From positions 1-5,042 of the forward strand of contig JADFHH010000182.1 of NCBI GenBank assembly GCA_022567275.1: 5,042 nt of DNA, given 5' to 3'. How positions within the stretch are numbered: position 1 is the first letter of the stretch; each line of letters begins with the position of its first letter. Of this stretch, positions 1 to 5,042 are shown one piece after another. The notes beneath the pieces were generated by a model that saw only the letters and a list, made by a program, of their open reading frames with translations, did no database searches and was not told the origin of the DNA. The translations under genes were made by a program, and so were the position numbers. This DNA comes from Pseudomonadota bacterium. Its GTDB lineage: Bacteria > Pseudomonadota > Alphaproteobacteria > Rhizobiales > Methyloligellaceae.

Positions 1-1169
1 TAATAAGTATCGTGGAGCGCGCGGTCGACACCGGCATTGGACAGCACGACGCCCGTCACCCCGCCCAGGGTGAACAGGAAGATGAAACCGAAGGCCCACA
101 GCATGGGCGTGCGAAACTCGATCGATCCGCCCCACATGGTGGCGATCCAGGAGAAAATCTTCACCCCCGTGGGCACCGCGATCACCATGGTGGCGGCGAC
201 GAAATAGGCTTGTGCGTTGAGCGAGATGCCTGAGGTATACATGTGGTGCGCCCATACGACGAAACCGACCGCGCCGATGGCCACCATGGCGTAGACCATG
301 CCCAGATATCCGAATATCGGCTTGCGTGCAAAGGTCGAGATCACATGGCTGATCAGCCCGAACGCCGGCAGGATGATGATGTAAACCTCCGGATGGCCGA
401 AGAACCAGAACAGGTGCTGGAACAGCACCGGATCGCCGCCACCCGCGGCATCGAAGAAGGTGGTGCCGAAATTGCGGTCGGTCAGCAGCATGGTGATGCC
501 TCCCGCCAGAACGGGAAGCGCCAGCAGCAGCAGGAATGCGGTCACCAGGATCGACCAGACGAACAGCGGCATCTTGTGAAGGGTCATGCCCGGCGCGCGC
601 ATGTTGAAGATGGTGGTGATGAAGTTGATGGCGCTCAGGATCGACGAGGCGCCGGCAAGGTGCAGCGCCAGAATCGCGAAATCCATCGCCGGGCCGGGCG
701 AGCCCGAGGTCGAAAGCGGCGGATAGATCGTCCAGCCGCCGCCAACGCCATAGCCGCCCGCCGGACCCGGCACGAACAGCGAAATCACGAGCAAGGTGAG
801 AGCCGGCGGCAGCAGCCAGAAGGAAATGTTGTTGAGCCGGGGGAACGCCATATCCGGGGCGCCGATCATCAATGGCACGATCCAGTTGCCGAAACCGCCG
901 AACAGGGAGGGCATGATCATAAAGAACACCATGATGAGGCCGTGCGCGGTGACGAAGGTGTTGAAGACATGCGGGTCGGAAAAAATCTGCATGCCGGGCT
1001 CCTGAAGCTCCATGCGCATGCCGACCGAGAGCGCGCCGCCGACGATCCCGCCTACCAGCGCGAATATCAGATAGAGAGTCCCGATATCCTTGTGGTTGGT
1101 CGAGAAAAGATACCGCTTCAGGCCCGCCGGACGATCGTGAGGATGCGCGGCGGCGAATTTACCTTCCAT
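1..1169 (-). CDS. ctaD: Cytochrome c oxidase subunit I, aa3 type (C-terminus cut by left edge)
   Basis: Catalytic subunit of the inner-membrane heme-copper oxidase, which reduces O2 to water and pumps protons. No stop occurs before the left edge; 389 complete codons are visible, against a usual length of about 530-560. The N-terminus carries the typical STNHKDIGTLYL block (residues 23-34). Visible functional residues: heme a ligand His76 in TAHGLIMVFF; D-channel Asp106 in GAPDMAFPRLNN; the CuB ligand and Tyr-crosslink motif GHPEVY with His259, Glu261 and Tyr263; CuB ligands His308-His309 in WAHHMY; and K-channel Lys337 in PTGVKIFSW. The fragment ends in HDTYY, just before where the HFHY-type motif with the remaining heme ligands should lie. 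The ATG at 1167-1169 fits the family N-terminus. Only a weak purine stretch precedes it, and it overlaps the coxB stop by 11 bp, so translation is probably coupled. The long plus-strand open frame at 243-1256 is its antisense shadow. Confidence 0.97.
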   Translation of the reverse strand, partial: MEGKFAAAHPHDRPAGLKRYLFSTNHKDIGTLYLIFALVGGIVGGALSVGMRMELQEPGMQIFSDPHVFNTFVTAHGLIMVFFMIMPSLFGGFGNWIVPLMIGAPDMAFPRLNNISFWLLPPALTLLVISLFVPGPAGGYGVGGGWTIYPPLSTSGSPGPAMDFAILALHLAGASSILSAINFITTIFNMRAPGMTLHKMPLFVWSILVTAFLLLLALPVLAGGITMLLTDRNFGTTFFDAAGGGDPVLFQHLFWFFGHPEVYIIILPAFGLISHVISTFARKPIFGYLGMVYAMVAIGAVGFVVWAHHMYTSGISLNAQAYFVAATMVIAVPTGVKIFSWIATMWGGSIEFRTPMLWAFGFIFLFTLGGVTGVVLSNAGVDRALHDTY

Positions 1170-2031
1170 GTCCCGGTGCCCTCGTCAATTCGGCGCTGCG
1201 CCTCAGCTTTGCCCGCCGGGACGGCGCGGACGCAAAATCCTGCTTTGCTTGCTTGAGCCAGATTTCGAAATCCGCATCGCTCACGACACGGACCGCTATC
1301 GGCATGTAGGCATGTTTCTGTCCGCAAAGCTCGGAGCATTGTCCGTAATAAACGCCGGTTTTCTCGGCCCGGAACCATGTGCGGACGATCCGGCCCGGTA
1401 CGGCGTCGGTTTTCACGCCAAATGCGGGAACCGCCCAGCTGTGGAGGACATCCGTGGCGGTGACCAGAATATGGATATTCCTGTTGACCGGCACGACGAC
1501 GTCATTGTCGGTCGCGAGCAATCGCGGCTGGCCGGGCTTCAACTCATCGTCCTCGAGAAGCACCGCGTCGAATGTCAAATCGCCATGATCGGGATATTCA
1601 TAACTCCAGTACCACTGCGAGCCGATCGCTTTCACGGTCAGATCGGCTTTGGGAAAATCATATTGCGCGAACAACAGCCGGAAGGAGGGAATGGCGACCA
1701 CCACCAGGATCAGAATGGGGACGACCGACCAGGCGACTTCAATCAAGGTGTGGTGGCTGGTCTTCGATGGCGTCGGGTTGGCCCTGGAGTTGAACCGGAG
1801 CGCCACATAGATCAAAAGACCGAGGACGAAGAACGTGATAAGCCCGGACAGAACCAGTAAAAAATTATGAAAATCATCGATTTGCCGCATGATTGGCGAT
1901 GCCGCTTCCTGAAAACCCAACTGCCACGGCGCTGGCCGGCCCAGGTCAGCGAAGGCTGGCGTGCTTAAGAGAAATGCGGCCGGCGCGGCAAATACCGCAA
2001 ATGCCCTGGCGCTGGAACGACCGATGGTCAT
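1159..2031 (-). CDS. coxB: Cytochrome c oxidase subunit II (CuA subunit)
   Basis: Receives electrons from cytochrome c at the binuclear CuA centre and passes them to subunit I. The protein has 290 residues, normal for alphaproteobacterial subunit II. A Sec-type signal peptide covers about residues 1-28 (cleavage after TPAFA). Two transmembrane helices follow, at about 57-79 and 97-120, and then a periplasmic cupredoxin domain. The aromatic block QWYWSYEYP (139-147) contains the probable electron-entry Trp140. The CuA ligands are all present: His197 in DVLHSWAVP, then Cys232, Glu234, Cys236, His240 and Met243 in CSELCGQKHAYM. The last ~22 residues are basic and poorly conserved in look. The start at 2031 is supported by a strong AAGAGGAG ribosome binding site 9 nt upstream and by the signal peptide. 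The TAA stop lies inside the start region of ctaD, the usual coxB-ctaD operon order. No key residue is missing. Confidence 0.97.
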   Translation of the reverse strand: MTIGRSSARAFAVFAAPAAFLLSTPAFADLGRPAPWQLGFQEAASPIMRQIDDFHNFLLVLSGLITFFVLGLLIYVALRFNSRANPTPSKTSHHTLIEVAWSVVPILILVVVAIPSFRLLFAQYDFPKADLTVKAIGSQWYWSYEYPDHGDLTFDAVLLEDDELKPGQPRLLATDNDVVVPVNRNIHILVTATDVLHSWAVPAFGVKTDAVPGRIVRTWFRAEKTGVYYGQCSELCGQKHAYMPIAVRVVSDADFEIWLKQAKQDFASAPSRRAKLRRSAELTRAPGHGR

Positions 2032-2040
2032 TTTCCGATG

Positions 2041-2048
2041 CTCCTCTT
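2041..2048 (-). promoter_or_regulatory. Ribosome binding site of coxB
   Basis: On the minus strand AAGAGGAG lies 9 nt before the coxB ATG. It is the best Shine-Dalgarno match in the window and fixes the coxB start at 2031. Confidence 0.8.
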
Positions 2049-2167
2049 AAAAATCCCCGGTCATGTCCGGCCCGAACCCGCACCCGCCGAAGGCCGATCC
2101 CAAGGGTCCTTGCGCCAGCATACCGGAAGTAGACGATACGACACACTAATAGATTCGCGGCGCGTAA

Positions 2168-2185
2168 CGGCGAACGAATTCGCCG
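2168..2185. repeat. Perfect inverted repeat, 7-bp arms, 4-nt spacer
   Basis: CGGCGAA and TTCGCCG flank a CGAA spacer. The repeat lies 137 bp upstream of the coxB start and about 130 bp upstream of the plus-strand gene. No run of T follows on either strand, so it does not look like a terminator. It could be an operator for a dimeric regulator or a hairpin in the coxB leader RNA. The symmetry is seen directly; the role is inference. Confidence 0.45.
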
Positions 2186-2222
2186 CAGGTGAAAAAGCAT
2201 GACAGCCGTACCGGCAAGTCCG

Positions 2223-2239
2223 GATTTTTCCCAAAAATC
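2223..2239. repeat. AT-rich perfect inverted repeat, 7-bp arms, 3-nt spacer
   Basis: GATTTTT and AAAAATC flank CCC. The repeat stands out as an AT-rich island in GC-rich DNA. It lies about 40 bp upstream of the candidate -10 element of the plus-strand gene, a position suited to an activator site or UP-like element. An RNA hairpin with A-U arms would be weak, so a DNA-level role is more likely than termination. The role is inference. Confidence 0.4.
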
Positions 2240-2276
2240 TGTGCGGCAAGCGGTTAATGTTCTCAAGCGCCTATGG

Positions 2277-2285
2277 TGCTATAAA
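2277..2285 (+). promoter_or_regulatory. Candidate extended -10 promoter element for the IalB-family gene
   Basis: TG-C-TATAAA matches an extended -10 (TGnTATAAT) in five of six core positions. The -35 region at normal spacing is poor, as is common with extended -10 promoters. Transcription would start near 2292, giving a leader of roughly 20 nt before the ATG at 2314. Confidence 0.35.
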
Positions 2286-2313
2286 CCCGCCACAACCCAG
2301 TTGATCGCACCTC

Positions 2314-2874
2314 ATGACCAAGCAACCAAACAGCGCCGGATTGGCCACACGCACAATACCGCGCCTCGCGGCCTTCATATTGCTGGCCGCGATCGTCGTG
2401 GCAAGTACGACACAAACCCTCGCCCAGGCCCAGCCCAAGAAATCTTTCGGTGACTGGAAAATCGACTGCGGCAAGCCCCCCGGTGCGCGAACTGAGCGAT
2501 GTGCCTTGCTGCAAAGCGTCGTAGACGAGGCGCGCTCCAATGTCGGCCTGCGGGTCGTGTTCCTGCTGACGTCGAGCGGGGAGCGGGTGCTGCGCGTCGT
2601 GGCTCCGCTCGGCGTTCTCCTGCCTTTCGGACTGGGATTGCGAATCGACAATGAACCCATTGGCGACAAGCCGCTGCCGTTTATCCGCTGCCGGGCGATG
2701 GGGTGCATCTCGGAAATCATCGTCAAGGACGCGCTGCTCGACAAACTCAAGACCGGGACCGAAGCCCTGTTCATTATTGTCGAGACCAAGGAACAGGGCC
2801 GCGCCATACCCATATCGCTCAAAGGGTTCGCCAAGGGCTTCGAATATCTGACCACCCTGTCAAAAGCCAAATGA
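2314..2874 (+). CDS. Invasion-associated locus B (IalB) family periplasmic protein
   Basis: Predicted secreted protein of 186 residues. An N-terminal signal peptide has basic residues at 13 and 17, a hydrophobic core at about 18-31 and a likely cleavage site near TLAQA (residues 35-39). The mature part matches the IalB-family pattern: FGDWKIDC (45-52), ERCALLQSVV (61-70), LRVVAPLGVLLPFGLGLRID (93-112), FIRCRAMGC (123-131) and IPISLKGFAKGF (165-176). Cys52, Cys63, Cys126 and Cys131 could form two disulfides, perhaps one in each half. IalB was named from a Bartonella erythrocyte-invasion locus, but homologues are widespread in free-living alphaproteobacteria, so a virulence role should not be assumed; the molecular function is unknown. 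The ATG at 2314 is the first start after an in-frame stop at 2302-2304, but no Shine-Dalgarno sequence precedes it. A TTG at 2341 would shorten the signal peptide by nine residues and is an alternative. The gene is divergent from coxB and convergent with purC, so it is probably monocistronic. Confidence 0.9.
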   Translation: MTKQPNSAGLATRTIPRLAAFILLAAIVVASTTQTLAQAQPKKSFGDWKIDCGKPPGARTERCALLQSVVDEARSNVGLRVVFLLTSSGERVLRVVAPLGVLLPFGLGLRIDNEPIGDKPLPFIRCRAMGCISEIIVKDALLDKLKTGTEALFIIVETKEQGRAIPISLKGFAKGFEYLTTLSKAK

Positions 2875-2882
2875 ATAAATTT

Positions 2883-2903
2883 TGCATCCTTGACATGGAT
2901 GCA
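2883..2903. terminator. Hairpin between convergent genes, probable terminator
   Basis: TGCATCC and GGATGCA form a perfect 7-bp stem around a 7-nt loop, 8 bp after the stop of the IalB-family gene and 14 bp past the purC stop. Read on the minus strand the stem is followed by the AT-rich AAATTTATTCATTT, which supports termination of the purC transcript. Read on the plus strand there is no U-run, so termination of the plus-strand gene there is less sure. Confidence 0.5.
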
Positions 2904-2906
2904 GGC

Positions 2907-2918
2907 GAGCCAAGGCTC
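2907..2918. repeat. Short inverted repeat at the purC stop
   Basis: GAGCC-AA-GGCTC is a perfect 5-bp inverted repeat touching the last base of the purC TAG stop. A 2-nt loop is too tight for a fully paired RNA stem, so it may only add to the neighbouring terminator hairpin or be chance. Confidence 0.25.
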
Positions 2919-3904
2919 TAGAAATATTCGGGAAAGGCACGCGCCAGGGCGGCCCGAACCCGATCGCGCACCGGCATCGCGGGTTCGGCGTAGTCGAAGG
3001 ATTGCCCGGTGACAGTCTCGAACAGGGTGACATATTTGCCAGCAAATTCCATCAGTATTGCCGGCGGGATTTCCGGGATCGGGTCTTTATACGGGTCGCA
3101 CCGGGCACGCACCCACAGGCGCAGAAATTCCTTGTCGAGACTGTCTGGCTCATCGCCAGCCGCAAGGCGCTCCTCATAACTTTCAGCCTTCCAGTAGCGG
3201 CTCGAATCCGGTGTCAGGATTTCATCGCCCAGGATGATTTCGCCGTTTTCATCGAGACCGAATTCGAATTTCGTGTCGACAAGGATAAGCCCGTTACCGG
3301 CGGCGATGTCGCGTCCGCGCGCGAACACAGCCAGGCTTTTCGCGGCAACCTCGTCCCATTGCGCCTGAGTGAGGGCGCCCTGCTCCACGATGTCGCTCGC
3401 GGTTGTCGGCGCGTCATGCTCACCGGCCTCCGCCTTGGTGGTTGGCGTTATGATGGTTTCCGGTAATTTCTCATTTTTGACCAGACCCTCGGCAAAGCGG
3501 TGGCCATAAAGCACACGCTCGCCTTGTTCGTACATCGGCCAGATACTGGTTTCGGTCGATCCGGTCATGTAATCCCGGACGACCATCTCGATGGGGAGAA
3601 TTTCAAGCGTTTTTGCCACGACCACATTGGGGTGGGGATAATCGATAACATGATTGGGACAGATATCTTTTGTCTGGTCGAACCAGAAGCGCGCGGTCTG
3701 CGTCAAAACCTGGCCTTTGAACGGTACGGCGGCGAGGACCTGATCGAAGGCCGATTGCCGGTCGGTGGCGATCATGATCCGGCGGCCGTCAGGGAGATTG
3801 TAAGAATCCCTCACCTTTCCACGCTGAAAATTCGGCAGTTCCGGAAATACGGCGTCGGTCAAGACACCGGCCAATGCCTGTTTGTCGCGATCGGAAATTA
3901 TCAT
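2918..3904 (-). CDS. purC: Phosphoribosylaminoimidazole-succinocarboxamide (SAICAR) synthase, long form
   Basis: Cytosolic ATP-dependent ligase of de novo purine synthesis that joins CAIR and L-aspartate to give SAICAR. The 328-residue product carries both classical family signatures intact: LPIEMVVRDYMTGS (103-116) and LVDTKFEFG (208-216). Other family blocks are the N-terminal GKVRDSYNLPDGR (29-41) with IATDRQSAFD (45-54), TPTTKAEAGEHD (153-164) and LGDEILTPDSSRYW (225-238). It is clearly longer than the ~240-residue bacterial form (E. coli PurC), with extra C-terminal sequence after the ATP-grasp-like core, and resembles the yeast Ade1 size class. The ATG at 3902-3904 is chosen because AGGGG lies 4 nt before it and the family N-terminus begins there; the same frame stays open to 4090, but that part lies over gshA and is not family-like. 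It starts 7 bp after the gshA stop, so the two are probably one operon. Confidence 0.96.
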   Translation of the reverse strand: MIISDRDKQALAGVLTDAVFPELPNFQRGKVRDSYNLPDGRRIMIATDRQSAFDQVLAAVPFKGQVLTQTARFWFDQTKDICPNHVIDYPHPNVVVAKTLEILPIEMVVRDYMTGSTETSIWPMYEQGERVLYGHRFAEGLVKNEKLPETIITPTTKAEAGEHDAPTTASDIVEQGALTQAQWDEVAAKSLAVFARGRDIAAGNGLILVDTKFEFGLDENGEIILGDEILTPDSSRYWKAESYEERLAAGDEPDSLDKEFLRLWVRARCDPYKDPIPEIPPAILMEFAGKYVTLFETVTGQSFDYAEPAMPVRDRVRAALARAFPEYF

Positions 3905-3908
3905 GCCG

Positions 3909-3913
3909 CCCCT
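3909..3913 (-). promoter_or_regulatory. Ribosome binding site of purC overlapping the gshA stop
   Basis: On the minus strand TAGGGG contains both the last bases of the gshA stop codon (TAG) and the AGGGG Shine-Dalgarno sequence, 4 nt before the purC ATG. This arrangement suggests that ribosomes ending gshA assist initiation at purC. Confidence 0.6.
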
Positions 3914-5042
3914 AAAAAGCCTCTGCCTCGAAAAGCCTGTCGATGTCACCATCCCAATCGCGCGCATAGGCGTCAAGCAGAGTTTCAGCCCGCGTGCGTC
4001 CTGTAGCGGCAATATCCACAATAGTTTGCAGGAACTGGGTTTCATCGTTACCGGAAGCGTCCAGCCTGGCGCGCGCGGCGAGACCGGCATGGGCGATGTC
4101 CACGCATTGGCGCGCCACGTCGAGCACCGTGCCTGCGCGAAACGGCGCGTTCAGCGCCTGCCGGGGAACCGCATCGCGCAAGCGCTGGCGCTCTTCGCCC
4201 GACCAATCCTTGACGATATCCCACGCCGCGTCCAGCGCGCCGGAATCGTAGAGCAGCCCGGTCCAGAAAGCTGGCAGCGCGCAAATGCCGCGCCACGCCC
4301 CGCCATCGGCGCCGCGCATTTCCAGAAACTGCTTCATGCGCACTTCGGGAAACAGCGTGGAGATGTGATCGGTCCAGTCGGTCTCATCGGGCTTTTCGTT
4401 TGGCAGTGCTTCGAGTTTGCCATCCAGGAAATCGCGAAACGAGGCGCCCGCCACGTCGATATAGTCGCCGTCGCGGTAGACGAAATACATCGGCACATCG
4501 AGCGCATAATCGACATAACGCTCAAACCCCATGCCATCTTCGAATACCCAGGGCAACATGCCGGTCCGGTCGGGGTCGGTGTCGCGCCACATTTCGCTGC
4601 GATAGGTGAGAAAACCGTTCGGCTTGCCCTCCGTGAAGGGCGCGTTGGCGAACAGCGCGGTGGCGATGGGTTGCAAAGCGAGCCCGACCCGCAGCTTTTT
4701 CACCATGTCGGCTTCATCGGCAAAATCGAGATTGACCTGGATGGTGCAGGTGCGGTGCATCATATCCAGCCCGTGATCCCCCATGCGCGGCATGTAGGCG
4801 CGCATCACCTCATAGCGCTGCTTGGGCATACGCGGCGTTTCGGCCAGCGTCCATTTCGGCGAAAACCCCAGACCCAGAAAACCGATATCCCAGTCCTTCG
4901 CGATCTGGCGCAACTGCTCAAGATGCCGGCCGGTCTCCTCGCAGGTTTGATGAACGGTTTTCAGCGGTGCGCCCGAGAGCTCTAACTGGCCGCCGGGCTC
5001 CAGCGTAATGGACCCGCCCAGCGGGCAATCGGGCTGCTTGAG
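3912..5042 (-). CDS. gshA: Glutamate-cysteine ligase, plant/alphaproteobacterial type (N-terminus cut by right edge)
   Basis: Catalyses the ATP-dependent joining of L-glutamate and L-cysteine, the first step of glutathione synthesis, in the cytosol. The frame is open through the right edge; 376 residues are present out of a usual ~455, so roughly the first 80 are missing. Family blocks in fragment numbering: ITLEPGGQLELSG (12-24), GLGFSPKWT (57-65), MHRTCTIQVNLDF (95-107), EGKPNGFLTYRSEMWRDTD (138-156), with DPDRTGMLPWVFEDG (156-170), and FLEMRGADGG (239-248). These define the GCS2-type ligase shared by plants and alphaproteobacteria, not the E. coli GshA type. No stop, frameshift or missing motif is seen. 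A TTG at 4911-4913 is an internal leucine, not a start, since the conserved EPGGQ motif lies upstream of it. The TAG stop at 3912-3914 forms part of the purC ribosome binding site. The long plus-strand open frame at 3882-4985 is an antisense shadow. Confidence 0.95.
   Translation of the reverse strand, partial: LKQPDCPLGGSITLEPGGQLELSGAPLKTVHQTCEETGRHLEQLRQIAKDWDIGFLGLGFSPKWTLAETPRMPKQRYEVMRAYMPRMGDHGLDMMHRTCTIQVNLDFADEADMVKKLRVGLALQPIATALFANAPFTEGKPNGFLTYRSEMWRDTDPDRTGMLPWVFEDGMGFERYVDYALDVPMYFVYRDGDYIDVAGASFRDFLDGKLEALPNEKPDETDWTDHISTLFPEVRMKQFLEMRGADGGAWRGICALPAFWTGLLYDSGALDAAWDIVKDWSGEERQRLRDAVPRQALNAPFRAGTVLDVARQCVDIAHAGLAARARLDASGNDETQFLQTIVDIAATGRTRAETLLDAYARDWDGDIDRLFEAEAF

Larger units (their letters stand above)
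2032..2313. promoter_or_regulatory. Divergent intergenic control region between coxB and the IalB-family gene
   Basis: This 282-bp spacer separates two divergently transcribed genes, so it should hold the promoters of both. I see no protein-like open frame in it: the minus-strand frame running from 2266 into coxB has no family-like features and overlaps coxB out of frame. It contains two perfect inverted repeats (2168-2185 and 2223-2239) and an extended -10-like element for the plus-strand gene. For coxB the best -10 candidate on the minus strand is TATGCT, reading from about 2124 down to 2119, but no good -35 pairs with it, so the coxB promoter stays unassigned. The role as control region is inferred from gene orientation. 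Confidence 0.6.

Noticed and set aside
243..1256. Plus-strand open frame of 337 codons
   Set aside because: Antisense to ctaD and the coxB end; the product is full of His, Arg, Gln and Asp and has no family-like motif.
1946..2266. Minus-strand open frame across the coxB start and upstream spacer
   Set aside because: It overlaps the coxB signal peptide out of frame and has no supported start or domain; coxB has a strong ribosome binding site at its own start.
2301..2316. FNR-like box (TTGAT half-site) near the IalB-family start
   Set aside because: The second half-site does not match ATCAA, so only one half is present, as expected by chance.
2271..2870. Minus-strand open frame antisense to the IalB-family gene
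   Set aside because: The plus-strand frame has a clear signal peptide and family motifs; the antisense product is Ser/Arg-rich and unlike any family I know.
3905..4090. N-terminal extension of purC to an upstream ATG
   Set aside because: It would run through the gshA 3' end and add residues not seen in the family; the ATG at 3904 has a good ribosome binding site.
3882..4985. Plus-strand open frame of 367 codons
   Set aside because: It lies antisense to gshA with its three family blocks and shows no recognisable domain. Long antisense frames are expected in GC-rich coding DNA.

Overview
The window is GC-rich, densely coded bacterial chromosome, most likely from an alphaproteobacterium. Three things point there: an aa3-type cytochrome c oxidase subunit II/I pair of the mitochondrial/Paracoccus type, an invasion-associated locus B (IalB) family periplasmic protein, which is largely an alphaproteobacterial family, and a plant-like (GCS2-type) glutamate-cysteine ligase. 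I cannot place it more precisely from sequence alone.

Layout, left to right. (1) 1-1169, minus strand: the N-terminal ~389 residues of cytochrome c oxidase subunit I (ctaD), cut by the left edge. (2) 1159-2031, minus: complete coxB (subunit II, CuA site intact), upstream of ctaD in the same operon with an 11-bp overlap. (3) 2032-2313: a divergent control region of 282 bp holding two perfect inverted repeats and an extended -10-like element, but no convincing gene. (4) 2314-2874, plus: an IalB-family secreted protein. (5) 2875-2917: a short convergent spacer with a hairpin that probably terminates one or both transcripts. (6) 2918-3904, minus: complete purC (SAICAR synthase) of the long, Ade1-like form. 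(7) 3912-5042, minus: glutamate-cysteine ligase (gshA), complete at its C-terminus and cut by the right edge. gshA and purC are separated by 7 bp, and the gshA stop codon overlaps the purC ribosome binding site.

How the genes fit together. coxB and ctaD encode the two catalytic core subunits of the terminal oxidase: electrons enter at CuA in subunit II and pass to heme a and the heme a3/CuB centre in subunit I. gshA and purC catalyse the first step of glutathione synthesis and one step of purine synthesis. They look co-transcribed, but I see no direct pathway link. The IalB-family protein is the least understood gene; it is predicted to be periplasmic, and its link to the oxidase locus is only positional.

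I found no mobile element, CRISPR array, tRNA, rRNA or evident new system. The items most worth a second look are the inverted repeats between ialB and coxB, the gshA-purC junction and the long PurC type.
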